This document shows, one piece after another, positions 9,610-19,417 of a DNA stretch of 64,000 nucleotides; the stretch's first letter is position 1; every line of letters starts with the position of its first letter. The notes beneath the pieces were generated by a model that worked only from the letters and a program-made list of their open reading frames with translations, ran no database searches and had not been told where the DNA came from. Made by a program: the position numbers and the translations under genes. The DNA is from JAGQKC01 sp965223675 (lineage in GTDB: Bacteria > Nitrospirota > Nitrospiria > Nitrospirales > UBA8639). The DNA lies in NCBI GenBank assembly GCA_965223675.1, contig OZ245013.1, positions 4,216,001 through 4,280,000 of the forward strand, given 5' to 3'.

Positions 9610-10959
9610 ATGAAAAAGTTATTTGGTACTGATGGGGTTCGAGGAGTAGCCAACCTTGAGCCGATGACCAGCGAAACGGCGATGAAGCTTGGACGAGCTG
9701 TGGCCCATGTGTTTAAGAAACGACAGGGTCGTCATCAAATCGTGATTGGAAAAGACACAAGACTTTCTGGCTATATGTTGGAGTCAGCGCTCGTCTCAGG
9801 GATATGTTCGATGGGAGTCGACGTGCAGTTGGTTGGGCCACTCCCCACTCCTGCCATTGCCTTTCTCACCCGAAGCCTTAGGGCTGATGCCGGAGTCATG
9901 ATTTCAGCGTCCCATAATCCGTATCAGGATAATGGGATTAAGTTTTTTTCTGACGATGCATTAAAGTTGCCTGATGAGATGGAGTTACGCATTGAAAAGC
10001 TCATTCTTTCCAATGAGATTGAACATATACGGCCGACCGCAGGAGAGATTGGTAAGGCCTTTCGTATTGATGATGCAGAAGGACGGTACATTGAATTTGT
10101 GAAACGTTCACTTCCTAGACAATTTGACTTTCAAGGGTTGCGTGTGGTTCTCGATTGTGCCAATGGAGCTGGGTACCATGTTTTTCCTAAAGTGGTTCGA
10201 GAGCTGGGGGCTAAGGTTTGGGTGATCAATGATCAACCAGATGGGATGAATATCAATCTAGACTGCGGCGCTGTTCATCCAGAGAAACTTCAAGAAGCTG
10301 TCCGAGATCATCAAGCTGATATTGGGATTGCCTTGGATGGCGATGCTGATCGATGTGTGTTTGTCTGTGAGGGTGGGCAAGTCGTAGATGGCGATCATGC
10401 CTTAGCCGCTTTTGCCCTGGATCTTAAAGAACGGGGAATGTTGAAGAAAAACACGGTAGTCGGAACGGTGATGAGTAATTTTGGCTTCGAATTCGCCATG
10501 AAAGAGGCTGGTATTCAACTTGAACGAACGCCGGTTGGTGATCGGTATATTCTCGAACGTATGGTAAAGGAAGAATTTAGTCTGGGTGGAGAGCAATCAG
10601 GGCACATGATTTTCCTTGATTATCATACAAGTGGGGATGGGTTGATTTCAGGGTTGCAAATGCTCAAACTTATGAAGCGATCAGGAAAATCGTTGTCGAA
10701 ACTCACTCAATGTATGAAATCCGTCCCGCAAGTGTTGTTGGGGGTGAAAGTCCCGCATAAGCCAGATTTAGAGTCTCTACCAATACTACAGCAAGCGATT
10801 GCTGCTAACCAAGAACGGTTAAACGGCACCGGGCGCATCTTGGTTCGATACTCTGGCACAGAGCCACTCGTTCGTGTCATGGTTGAAGGCCAGAGCGATT
10901 CAATTATCAAAGAAGTCGCTGAAGAATTAGTGGGAGTCGTCAAATCATGTATCACGTGA
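9610..10959 (+). CDS. glmM: Phosphoglucosamine mutase
   Basis: The 449 aa enzyme converts glucosamine-6-phosphate to glucosamine-1-phosphate for UDP-GlcNAc, peptidoglycan and LPS. It starts FGTDGVRGVAN. The phosphoserine loop is GVMISASHNPYQDNGIKFF (Ser near residue 100). The metal-binding loop is DGDADRCVF, the sugar-specificity loop GGEQSGHMIF, and the C-terminal phosphate loop RILVRYSGTEPLVRVMVEG. It follows folP by 26 nt, a common gene pairing. Confidence 0.96.
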   Translation: MKKLFGTDGVRGVANLEPMTSETAMKLGRAVAHVFKKRQGRHQIVIGKDTRLSGYMLESALVSGICSMGVDVQLVGPLPTPAIAFLTRSLRADAGVMISASHNPYQDNGIKFFSDDALKLPDEMELRIEKLILSNEIEHIRPTAGEIGKAFRIDDAEGRYIEFVKRSLPRQFDFQGLRVVLDCANGAGYHVFPKVVRELGAKVWVINDQPDGMNINLDCGAVHPEKLQEAVRDHQADIGIALDGDADRCVFVCEGGQVVDGDHALAAFALDLKERGMLKKNTVVGTVMSNFGFEFAMKEAGIQLERTPVGDRYILERMVKEEFSLGGEQSGHMIFLDYHTSGDGLISGLQMLKLMKRSGKSLSKLTQCMKSVPQVLLGVKVPHKPDLESLPILQQAIAANQERLNGTGRILVRYSGTEPLVRVMVEGQSDSIIKEVAEELVGVVKSCIT

Positions 10960-10979
10960 GTATGCCACTCCTCTAGTTT

Positions 10980-13541
10980 GTGATCCTACCTCCTATCTTT
11001 GCTTTCCTTCTGGGTCTCGTCCTTGCTTCCTATCTTTTTTATATACCTTGTTCGATCTTGTTTCTGCTCGTTGTGCTAGGTCTCACTCTGGTGTGGCTAG
11101 AGCAGTCTCAACGAATGACCATCAAAAAAAGTGGAATGATTTTCGCCAGTGTTCTTGCGGGAATTCTGTGGTGGGTGGTGATGACTTCCCCTCAGGATGA
11201 CGCAGGTTTGTTAACGTGGACGAATCAAGGGGCGGTCAAGGTCGTCGGGGAAGTTGTTGAGCCAGTGAAACGCGCACCAGACCGTCTTGTGATGATTGTT
11301 GAAGTGAGCCATGTAAGTCATGAAGAGCAGCGTATCCCTATCTCGGGGCTGCTCCGTCTTACATGGCGTGAGGCAAATCAATCGGTTCAGCGAGGCAATC
11401 AAATCGAGGTCGTGGGGAAATTACGAGAGCCCTACGGAACACGAAATCCTGGAGGGTTCCACTATGGGCAGTACCTGAAGAGACAAGGCATCCAGGCTGT
11501 CGCAACGGTGTCTGGACCGGGCAATGTGCAAGTTCGTGAAACGCCTCGTATCCTGTCTTTTCCTTTGTTTTGGGAAGGAGTCGACGATTGGAGAGAGCAA
11601 GTACATCGAGCAGCGTCTGCGACGTTACAAGATCCAGCTCTCGGCTTGTTTTTGGGGATGCTTGTTGGTGAGCAAAGTTTCATTACCTCAGAGGTGCGCG
11701 AAGCCTTCATGGCCACGGGAACTGTCCATATTATCTCTATCTCTGGATCCCATCTTGGCTTGATCGCATTTCTCATCTTCTTCCTGGTGAAAGGGTTTGT
11801 GTTGCGACTTCCACTCACCTGGCTCGAATGGCTCTCAATCCGAGTCTCTGCTACACGTCTTGCGGTCATCACGACAATTCCTGTCGTGTCTTTTTATGCG
11901 CTGCTAGCCGGTGGTGAGATTGCGACTGTTCGGTCCTGGATCATGATTATTTTATTTCTTACGGCAGTATGGATGGGACGCGAGAAGCACCTTCTCAGGG
12001 CTCTAGGAGTCGCGGCATTTCTTGTCCTCGTGACAAATCCTCAGGCGATGTATGATATCTCGTTTCAGCTTTCATATTCCGCCGTGTTAGCCATTGCCTT
12101 GGTTGTTCGATTGTTTGACGACAAGGCAGATGATGATCAGGAAATGCTTGATCAGTCTCGTGGCAAGGTAGAGAGTATTTGGCGACGGACTAAACAGGCC
12201 TGGTGGGTGACATTCGCCGTCACACTCGCCACCGTGCCATTGGTGGCCTACTACTTTAATCAAATTGCCTGGCTTGGTTTGTTCAGCAACCTGCTCGTAG
12301 TTCCCGTTGTCGGGATTCTCGTGATCCCACTCGGTCTTTTATCGATCGGATGGGTCCTACTAACAGGATCCGCAACACTACCTTTAGGGTTTTTCAACCA
12401 ATTCATCTTGGACTCCTTGGTTCAGATTGTTACCGTCCTGGCCAAACTTCCAGGTGCGGAGTGGCATGTGGCATCTCCGAGTATTCTGATGATACTTGTG
12501 TTCTATGGACTGCTTCTCGCGGCGGTCTTGTGTACCCTAAGACCAAAGCTGCAAGTGAGTTGTGCAATAGGAGTACTCGCTATACTTCTCTGGTGGACAT
12601 GGTCACCACGGATCGATATTGACCAAAGTACGCTGCGGGTGACCTTTTTGGATGTGGGACAGGGTGATGCGACTGTTATCGAACTCCCCGATGGTCAAAC
12701 AATTCTCATTGATGCTGGGCCACGGTACCGACGGCTTGATATGGGACAAGCTGTCATTGGGCCTTATCTCTGGGATCGAGGCATACGACGGCTGGATCAC
12801 GTCATTGCGACGCATCCCCAATGGGACCATGTTGGCGGATTGCCATGGGTTTTGAGGTCGTTTGAAGTGAAGCAGTACTGGAGTAATGGAATCGTACGAG
12901 AGCAGACATTTTATCAACGCTTGCAAGAGTCGATTCATGACGCAGACCTGAAAAAGCAGATTGTCTTGGATGGGCAGGAAATAGTCAGCGCGGCTCCTTG
13001 TTCACTCACCGTACGAAATCCGTTCATGCGTAGTCAGAATCTTTCTAAATCTTTGCGAGTCTCTCTCAACGGATCAGATTTGAACAATCAATCGATCATC
13101 ACGTTGCTTCAATGTGGACAACATTCTTTCTTGCTCACAGCCGATGCGGAAGTCGAAGCTCTCTCAAAACTGAGTCAACTACCAGCTGCACGTACAGCTA
13201 GAGTGGTGAAGGTGCCGCATCACGGTGCTAAAAGTTCACTGCATCGCGAATGGATCGAGCAGCTGGATTCAGAGGTAGCAATTGTCTCAGCAGGACAACA
13301 CAATCGATACGGCCATCCCTACCCAAAGGTCGTAGAGGCATATACCCGAAAAGGAATCGCTCTATATCGTACCGATCGAGATGGTGCCGTGTGGATTACC
13401 GCCAATCTTGATTCTTCAGAAATGACGGTTCACACGACGAAAGACTGGATGCTTCAGCCTGTTCAATTGGATGCTTCTCTCTTGAAAAACGAACGAAGGA
13501 ACTGGGTAAAGTTATGGCGCAAGTGGACAGGAGAAGTTTAA
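10980..13541 (+). CDS. comEC: ComEC/Rec2-type DNA uptake channel protein
   Basis: The 853 aa integral membrane protein starts with GTG. N-terminal hydrophobic helices (1-70) precede an OB-like DUF4131 region. The central multi-helix Competence domain carries IISISGSHLGLIAFLIFF near residue 257. The C-terminal metallo-beta-lactamase-fold domain starts near residue 545 (VTFLDVGQGDATVIELPDG). Its metal motif reads THPQWDHVGG, so the second histidine of HxHxDH is Gln; variation there is common in ComEC. KVPHHGAKSS and GHPYPKV complete the domain. In the family it carries single-stranded DNA across the inner membrane during transformation. No other competence genes are in the window. Confidence 0.93.
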   Translation: MILPPIFAFLLGLVLASYLFYIPCSILFLLVVLGLTLVWLEQSQRMTIKKSGMIFASVLAGILWWVVMTSPQDDAGLLTWTNQGAVKVVGEVVEPVKRAPDRLVMIVEVSHVSHEEQRIPISGLLRLTWREANQSVQRGNQIEVVGKLREPYGTRNPGGFHYGQYLKRQGIQAVATVSGPGNVQVRETPRILSFPLFWEGVDDWREQVHRAASATLQDPALGLFLGMLVGEQSFITSEVREAFMATGTVHIISISGSHLGLIAFLIFFLVKGFVLRLPLTWLEWLSIRVSATRLAVITTIPVVSFYALLAGGEIATVRSWIMIILFLTAVWMGREKHLLRALGVAAFLVLVTNPQAMYDISFQLSYSAVLAIALVVRLFDDKADDDQEMLDQSRGKVESIWRRTKQAWWVTFAVTLATVPLVAYYFNQIAWLGLFSNLLVVPVVGILVIPLGLLSIGWVLLTGSATLPLGFFNQFILDSLVQIVTVLAKLPGAEWHVASPSILMILVFYGLLLAAVLCTLRPKLQVSCAIGVLAILLWWTWSPRIDIDQSTLRVTFLDVGQGDATVIELPDGQTILIDAGPRYRRLDMGQAVIGPYLWDRGIRRLDHVIATHPQWDHVGGLPWVLRSFEVKQYWSNGIVREQTFYQRLQESIHDADLKKQIVLDGQEIVSAAPCSLTVRNPFMRSQNLSKSLRVSLNGSDLNNQSIITLLQCGQHSFLLTADAEVEALSKLSQLPAARTARVVKVPHHGAKSSLHREWIEQLDSEVAIVSAGQHNRYGHPYPKVVEAYTRKGIALYRTDRDGAVWITANLDSSEMTVHTTKDWMLQPVQLDASLLKNERRNWVKLWRKWTGEV

Positions 13542-13621
13542 TTTTCATTGGTCTTTAACGAGATACGATTCACGAGCGATGAATCATAAGAGCACGACAA
13601 GTAGACTTCTCAATGTTGCCT

Positions 13622-16600
13622 CTAGGTCGACAATGTCTCAAAGACTTTTTGAGAGTTGGTGAGCGGTTCCCATTTCATGATCGTCATTGAGTCCTGGACA
13701 TATTCTTGTGTTCGCATTCCATTTAGGACGCTTGTGATGCCTGGAGTACAGGCGAGGATCCAAAGGGCTTTTCTAGAAAACGGTTCATCATGGAGAGATT
13801 CTGGGAGGAGAGGGTCAATCACCTGTCTAAGTTCGTGAATCTTCTTCGCGCTTTTTTGTGCAGCTTCCATCCTGAGTACACGCAGCAGTGATAGGAACTC
13901 TGGGACGTAACGTCGACGCCACTTGTCCCAGATCACTTCTTTATCACCGGTTAATTGTCGTGTTAGGACTTGGAACACTTGATTGGCATGTGGAGCAATC
14001 ATCTGGTTTTCGATTTGATCCCAGTGCTCTAGGTTTTGGAGGGCAGGCCGCAGGCGTGAGAGTTCGTCTGCCCATTTAAAGAATTCCTGGGCAGAAATGC
14101 CTTTGTCCGAAAGCGGAACAAGTGGAGCGATATCTTTTATGTACTCTTCTTCCAATGCACGAACTTTGGGAAGTTGGTCTTCGAAAGTTGTGTCTGGTTG
14201 TTCGGCTCGAGGGTCGGCAAGACGAATCATCCCTCCATGCTTTGTAGGAATTGTGTTGAGTGGTCGATTGACCAAGATGGGGATGTTTTGTTCCTGAGCA
14301 AGTTCCAGCACGGTCTGCTTATCTTCCGTGCCGGTATTGGGTGTCAGGACTGCACCAGATTCAAATAGATTCATTGGCAATTGCAGCATTCGAAAATGAT
14401 GGTTGGTTTGTTCTAACTCCTTGGCAGCTGCCTGAGCTGCACTTAGCATACGTGATAGGGATGTGGCCTCCAGGTCGTCGGGTTTAGTCGTACAGGTGTT
14501 CGATGAAACTCCGTAATATTGAATGCGGCCTGTGGCGACTTGTTTTTCGAGATAGACAAAGGCCTGCTGTAGCCGCTGATAGAATGTTGCTCGTAACGCT
14601 TTCAAAGCTTCGGCATCTACTGCCAGTTTTCTATTCTTGGCATCCGAGAGAAAATATTCTGGATTGTGGAGTAAGCAGACATCAAGCGTGGCTAAGCCTA
14701 AACGGTCAAGCGACAGAGTGAGTTGTTCTTCAAGAAATTCAGGGTGGAGACAATGCCAGATTCCTTCGCCGTACTTCACCATCTCTGGAAAAGGATTACT
14801 TGCCTTCTCCCGGGCTTCGGCACGTTTTAGGTTTTGTCCCTGTACATAGCCGATTTTTGAGACGACGATAACTTCTTCACGCGTGAGCTCTTGCCCTTTG
14901 ATTAATTCGCCGAGTACGCGTCCCACGAGTCGTTCGCTTCCTCCGTCTGCATAGTTGGTAGAGGTGTCGATAAGATTGCAGCCTTCGCGCAAGGCTTTGG
15001 TTAACGCCTGACGATGTTCATCTGAGCTGATATCGATCCGATATCCGCCGAATCCAAGACGCGAGGTTGTCAGCGCAGTTGAAGCCATAGTCGTGTAGCC
15101 TTGGCCGGTGGGTTTATTTGCAGAGGGACTTGCTAAAATTCGCGCGACGTAAGTAGCAGTCCCACCGGGGGTGGCTTGTCCTAGTAGTCCACGAGACTTA
15201 AGCGTCTGCAGCGAATCGGTAGCATCATCTTTCGTCGGTTCCTGCTGTTGTGTAAGTGCAGACGCGATAGCTTGGGGATCGGTAATAGGCGCTTCACATG
15301 CGAAGTTTCGACAAAGATACAGGGCAGCTTTGCCGTCGACGAGTGTTTTGCCTTTAAGTAGAGGGTGTGTCGTTTCTGCATCCTCATCGTTCTGGTGGGC
15401 GATGATTCGATTCGGAACAAAGTGTCGATCGACTTCCGATCGTAATTGGTCGTAGTTCGATTCGCCCGGTTGACCAACCATCGCGAACTCAATGGGACCA
15501 TTCAGCAACAAGTCGACCACTATTAAACTTTTGGCATAGCCACGAGGAATCTGCGCGATGTGATGTCCATAGGCCCGAATGGCCTTGGTTGAACCCTCCC
15601 GAAAATCTTCTCGATTGAAATGAAAAGATAGTCGAGCCAGTGCCGATGCTGCAACCGCATTTCCGCTTGGAATAGCTCCATCAGGACCTTCACGACTACG
15701 CAAAATGAGTGACTCGTGATCGATGGCAGTGGTAAAGAATCCGCCCTGCTCTTGATCTGAAAAATCCTGAATGATGCGTTCTGCCAAGCCAACCGCTTCG
15801 TGAAGATATCGCTCTGATGATCCCGCCTCGTATAGATCAATGAGGGCTTCTGCGAGATAGGCATAGTCTTCTAGGCAGGCATTGAGATGAGCTTTGCCCT
15901 GTCGATAGGTGCGAAGCAGGCGGTTGTCAGGCTGGACAAGAGTGGTCAATAAGAAATCAGCTGTCCTTGTGGCCGCATCAAGATACCGTTGATCCCCAAG
16001 AACCCGACCGGCTTCAGCCATTGCTCCAATCATCATGCCATTCCAAGACGTAATGACTTTATCATCTAAGCCAGGCGGGATACGTTGAAGCCGGGCCTGA
16101 TAAACCATTGGTCGAACCCGTTCAATCGTCGTCCACAGTTCTTCTGGGGAACACGTCAAATCCGTTGCCACCTGTTCTAATGTCTTTGGTGTATTCGGAA
16201 TGCTCTTGCGCTCCCAATTTCCTTCATCCGTAATGTCGTAATAGGCGCAAAATCGTTTTGCATCTTCTTTGTTCACTACCACAGATTGAATTTGTTGCGG
16301 CGTCCACACAAAAAATTTCCCTTCAATCCCTTCTGAGTCAGCATCGGTGGCTGAATAAAATCCACCTTCTGCTGAAGTCATTTCTCGCAAGATATAGTCG
16401 AGCGTTTCGGTCGCAATGCGGCGATAGTATTCGTCTTGGGTAATTTGATATGCCTCAATGTATGTGCGCGCTAGTAGTGCATTGTCATACAACATTTTTT
16501 CGAAATGAGGGACGAGCCATCGCTTATCAGTTGAATATCGTGCGAACCCTCCACCAATATGGTCGTAAATTCCACCAGCTGCCATAGAATCCAAGGTTTT

Positions 16601-17317
16601 TCGGACGATCGTGAGCGTGTGCTCCTGCCTCGTTCGATGATATTGACGGAGTAAAAACGACAGACCTGTTGCTGGTGGAAATTTTGGCGCTTGACCGAAT
16701 CCACCGTGTTGAGGATCAAAGTCTCTCGAATATTGTTCGACTGCGGTTTCAATTTCGGTTTGTCCCACGGTCATTGGTGAGGTTACGCCTATAGACTTGC
16801 GAAGTTGATTGGTAAATTGCGCGGCTTGCTTGACGATGCTTTCTTTATCCTTTTCCCACGCGACGGCAATGTTCTTGAGTACGGTCGCAAAACCAGGGCG
16901 TCCCCACTTATCCGTTGGCGGGAAATAGGTACCGGCGAAAATGGGTTCCTGATCAGGGGTTAAAAACACGGTCATTGGCCATCCACCATGTCCCTGATTC
17001 ATCGTGACGGTGGCTTGCATGTAAATTTCATCGAGATCAGGCCGCTCCTCACGATCGACTTTGATATTGATGAAATGTGTATTCATCAAGGCCGCAATCT
17101 CGTCGTTTTCAAACGACTCATGTTCCATGACATGACACCAATGGCATGCGGAATACCCAATTGAGAGCAAGATGGGTTTGTTTTCCTGTTTTGCACGTTT
17201 CAAGGCATCATGATTCCAGGGATACCATTCCACAGGATTGTAGGCATGCTGGAGCAAATACGGACTGGTCTCATGAATGAGTTGATTGGGCTTTCGCTCA
17301 GCAGTTGGGGAACTCAT
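13622..17317 (-). CDS. YyaL-type thioredoxin/DUF255 protein fused to an aldo-keto reductase
   Basis: The protein of about 1231 aa has two clear parts. Residues 1 to about 700 match the DUF255/YyaL (spermatogenesis-associated protein 20) family. A thioredoxin-like N-terminus holds C58-H-W-C61 (SIGYSACHWCHVM), followed by a six-hairpin-glycosidase-like region (GGIYDHIGGGFARYSTD, FEKMLYDNA, SWNGMMIGAMAEAGR) and the usual end LCRNFACEAP. From about residue 745 an aldo-keto reductase begins (TSRLGFGGYRID). Its catalytic Asp/Tyr lie in IDTSTNYADGGSERLVG, Lys in VVSKIGYVQG and His in CLLHNPEYF. The two families normally occur separately. The start at 17317 fits family alignment and has GGGAG upstream; the longer frame to 17389 enters a palindrome. 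The reaction is unknown. Confidence 0.85.
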   Translation of the reverse strand: MSSPTAERKPNQLIHETSPYLLQHAYNPVEWYPWNHDALKRAKQENKPILLSIGYSACHWCHVMEHESFENDEIAALMNTHFINIKVDREERPDLDEIYMQATVTMNQGHGGWPMTVFLTPDQEPIFAGTYFPPTDKWGRPGFATVLKNIAVAWEKDKESIVKQAAQFTNQLRKSIGVTSPMTVGQTEIETAVEQYSRDFDPQHGGFGQAPKFPPATGLSFLLRQYHRTRQEHTLTIVRKTLDSMAAGGIYDHIGGGFARYSTDKRWLVPHFEKMLYDNALLARTYIEAYQITQDEYYRRIATETLDYILREMTSAEGGFYSATDADSEGIEGKFFVWTPQQIQSVVVNKEDAKRFCAYYDITDEGNWERKSIPNTPKTLEQVATDLTCSPEELWTTIERVRPMVYQARLQRIPPGLDDKVITSWNGMMIGAMAEAGRVLGDQRYLDAATRTADFLLTTLVQPDNRLLRTYRQGKAHLNACLEDYAYLAEALIDLYEAGSSERYLHEAVGLAERIIQDFSDQEQGGFFTTAIDHESLILRSREGPDGAIPSGNAVAASALARLSFHFNREDFREGSTKAIRAYGHHIAQIPRGYAKSLIVVDLLLNGPIEFAMVGQPGESNYDQLRSEVDRHFVPNRIIAHQNDEDAETTHPLLKGKTLVDGKAALYLCRNFACEAPITDPQAIASALTQQQEPTKDDATDSLQTLKSRGLLGQATPGGTATYVARILASPSANKPTGQGYTTMASTALTTSRLGFGGYRIDISSDEHRQALTKALREGCNLIDTSTNYADGGSERLVGRVLGELIKGQELTREEVIVVSKIGYVQGQNLKRAEAREKASNPFPEMVKYGEGIWHCLHPEFLEEQLTLSLDRLGLATLDVCLLHNPEYFLSDAKNRKLAVDAEALKALRATFYQRLQQAFVYLEKQVATGRIQYYGVSSNTCTTKPDDLEATSLSRMLSAAQAAAKELEQTNHHFRMLQLPMNLFESGAVLTPNTGTEDKQTVLELAQEQNIPILVNRPLNTIPTKHGGMIRLADPRAEQPDTTFEDQLPKVRALEEEYIKDIAPLVPLSDKGISAQEFFKWADELSRLRPALQNLEHWDQIENQMIAPHANQVFQVLTRQLTGDKEVIWDKWRRRYVPEFLSLLRVLRMEAAQKSAKKIHELRQVIDPLLPESLHDEPFSRKALWILACTPGITSVLNGMRTQEYVQDSMTIMKWEPLTNSQKVFETLST

Positions 17318-17380
17318 AGGAATAAGACTCCCATTTTTTACCTTTAAAGCTTTATAAAGTGGAGAGGTGGGTAGTCTATC

Positions 17381-17415
17381 AGTCGTCATGCCCGTAGTAC
17401 GCGGGCATGACGACT
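17381..17415. repeat. REP-like perfect palindrome
   Basis: A 14 bp perfect inverted repeat AGTCGTCATGCCCG/CGGGCATGACGACT with a 7 nt loop sits between the cytochrome c gene and the YyaL fusion gene, both on the minus strand. No T-run follows on either strand, so it is not a classical terminator. It resembles dispersed REP-type palindromes and may protect or process the transcript. Confidence 0.6.
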
Positions 17416-17441
17416 GAAGAGGAAGCGTTTACTATGTTACT

Positions 17442-17939
17442 TTATTCTCCTAAGCTTCGTTCATACAGAAGGACTTTCCATCCGTCTGTTTCAGAAATAA
17501 ATCCTTTGGGTTGAACAACAGGGAGCATGCCGGTTCCGGGTACTTTTCCTGACTGACCCATGCTGCCGTTTTTCAAGACCCACATAAGCTCTCCCAGCGA
17601 TCGGTACTTTTTAAATTTGGGATTGGTGAAATTTCTGGGTTGAATCGGGAGGTTACTGGCCGCGCCTCCATCACCTTTCCCTTCTGCTCCATGACAACTG
17701 ATACATCCCCCATTGCCGAGAAAAATTTTCTTTCCTTCTGCGAGTATTTCAGGTGTTGCTTCAAATGGAGGTTTCATCTTTTTAGCAGCGGCGAGTTCAG
17801 ATCTCGGAACACGTTTTACGCGAATATCAAATTCTCCTCCAGCCTGTCCATACCCAGTGGGATTCACGGCAAACGCAAAATCAACACTGACCAATGTGGT
17901 CATTACCCATAGCCCAGTAAGCAGCACGACCGTCCTCAT
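17442..17939 (-). CDS. Periplasmic monoheme cytochrome c
   Basis: The 165 aa precursor has a signal peptide (VVLLTGLWVMTTLVSVDFAF) cleaved after AFA. One heme motif, CISCH, occurs in GNGGCISCHGAEGKGDGGAA. The probable axial Met lies in the C-terminal segment (GTGMLPVV or NGSMGQSG). A perfect AAGGAGG lies before the ATG at 17937-17939; the frame open upstream of this is not coding. The family is class I cytochrome c, an electron carrier or a subunit of a periplasmic redox enzyme. The redox partner cannot be identified. Confidence 0.88.
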   Translation of the reverse strand: MRTVVLLTGLWVMTTLVSVDFAFAVNPTGYGQAGGEFDIRVKRVPRSELAAAKKMKPPFEATPEILAEGKKIFLGNGGCISCHGAEGKGDGGAASNLPIQPRNFTNPKFKKYRSLGELMWVLKNGSMGQSGKVPGTGMLPVVQPKGFISETDGWKVLLYERSLGE

Positions 17940-18169
17940 GAGTACCTCCTTGAAACGCAAATGAAGAATAACGAAATAATACACACAATGAAATTGGGAG
18001 TCATGGCGTGACGGGCCAGGATACCATGTGCGTAAACCGTGAGCAATGAAAGGTTTGACGGGCACGAAACCCCATAACAGCACCGGCAGAATGCATCGAA
18101 TTGATTGTGTTAAGATGGCCGACAATGCTGAACTGCATGCTTGAGATCTAGGAACAATTTGAACGAATT

Positions 18170-18778
18170 ATGGCGTTGAATGAAAGAAATCGTCAGAAGT
18201 TTGTGACTGGCATGAACCGCCGTATTGCGGAACTACGAGCGAAGACTGAAGCGAGTTTAGATTTTGCTATCGACACCATGTTTCAGGAGCGCGTGGAGGC
18301 GTACCTTCGTTTAGAAGAAGGTTTGGCGGAAGTCGACCGTATGTTGAATCTTATCGAAGGCGATATTGATGAAATTCGTGAACTCAATGCCGCTGAACGG
18401 CTTGAGTCACGCCTAGAGTTCATCGAAGATCGATTCGATGAATTTGATAGTGAAATTCGACAGCGTCCACGTCGACGTCGCAAGAAAATTAACCTCTTCA
18501 ATTTCTTCAAGGCTGCCGGAGGGGGGGGAGATCCGACGGTCGCAAAAGGTGAAATCAATTCCGCAGGGGAAGCTTATTCTGCTTTAGGTGTGGAATTTGG
18601 GAGTCCAATGTCTGTCGTGACCCGCGCCTTTCGTCAGCAGATCAAGAAAATTCATCCGGATGTGCGAAACGGCGATCGAAGTTCCGAGCCTGAGCTTCGT
18701 CGTATTATTGAAGCGTATCAATATATAAAAGACGATTATGCAGCCTTTCCACCTGAGCCGTCTGCACCTAGTGGATAA
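18170..18778 (+). CDS. Coiled-coil protein with C-terminal J domain
   Basis: The 202 aa protein has a charged, helical N-terminal half (residues 1-105) rich in Glu/Arg heptads, ending in a basic patch (RQRPRRRRKK). A J-domain-like C-terminus follows, about 132-195: AYSALGVEFGSP, then the HPD signature in IKKIHPDVRNGD, then IIEAYQYIKDDY. J domains stimulate the ATPase of DnaK, so this is likely a type III co-chaperone with a client- or membrane-directing N-terminus. No membrane segment is seen. It is divergently arranged from the cytochrome c gene with about 230 nt between them. Confidence 0.75.
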   Translation: MALNERNRQKFVTGMNRRIAELRAKTEASLDFAIDTMFQERVEAYLRLEEGLAEVDRMLNLIEGDIDEIRELNAAERLESRLEFIEDRFDEFDSEIRQRPRRRRKKINLFNFFKAAGGGGDPTVAKGEINSAGEAYSALGVEFGSPMSVVTRAFRQQIKKIHPDVRNGDRSSEPELRRIIEAYQYIKDDYAAFPPEPSAPSG

Positions 18779-18913
18779 CACTCTTTGGGGTAAGGTTGAA
18801 AAGCCCCTGCAGGGTGGGCTTGCCCCCGCGGAATGAGTGAGGCATGGCGATTGGCGCAGCATCTCGATTCGTCTGCCATGCACCTGTGGTGAGTGCCATC
18901 AAAGGTGGGCAAG

Positions 18914-19264
18914 TTATAAGATCTTGCTCAATGTTTCTGGTGGTCTTGCTAAGATAACCTTTTGCCCTTTTTCAACGAGAGGCCGTTGAATAAGATCAGG
19001 ATATTGGATCATGAGATCAATGATGGCGTCTTCACTCATCGAAGCGATTTTGGCCTTGAATGTTTTATAGAAATCTTCCTTAGTCCTCAATATGTCAGCC
19101 GCTTTGATACTTCCTTTTTTTAATAGGCTTTTCAGCTTTGATTTGGTAAAGGGTTTTTCATAATAATTTATCGCTTCATAGGGCTTTCTACTTGCCTGAG
19201 CGAGTTTGACAACCTGCCGGCAGGTTGAGCAAGTGGGCTTTTGATAGATAATGAGTTTCTCCAT
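18914..19264 (-). CDS. ArsC/Spx-family thioredoxin-fold protein
   Basis: The 116 aa protein begins IIYQKPTCSTCRQVVKLAQ, with a CxxC at residues 12-15. It contains the family helix region (LKSLLKKGSIKAADILRTKE) and the closing motif LIQRPLVEKGQKVILARPPE. That architecture is the ArsC/Spx/YffB group: glutaredoxin-dependent reductases or transcriptional regulators. The RPL(V) motif is the arsenate-reductase-type signature, but no other ars gene is nearby, so a general redox role is equally likely. AGGAGG precedes the ATG. It is divergent from the gene at 19418. Confidence 0.82.
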   Translation of the reverse strand: MEKLIIYQKPTCSTCRQVVKLAQASRKPYEAINYYEKPFTKSKLKSLLKKGSIKAADILRTKEDFYKTFKAKIASMSEDAIIDLMIQYPDLIQRPLVEKGQKVILARPPETLSKIL

Positions 19265-19417
19265 CGCTCCTCCTTAGATGTTTATCAGTCTATGTGGGTA
19301 TGTGACAAATTGCTAAGCCGAGATGTGATCTTGACCTCATTTCTAAAGCCGTGCTACAAGCAAAATCAGCAGTATTTAAAACACTTTTTTCGTGATAGAC
19401 AAGATATCAGTGAACGT

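Noticed and set aside
12700..12860. Loss of ComEC nuclease-like function from THPQWDH
   Set aside because: The second His of HxHxDH varies widely in ComEC proteins, so the change alone means little.
13567..13586. Terminator between comEC and the YyaL fusion
   Set aside because: Only a 6 bp A/T-containing stem (GATTCA/TGAATC) without a T-run.
18584..18883. 99 aa minus-strand frame opposite the J-domain gene
   Set aside because: It is antisense to a well-supported gene.
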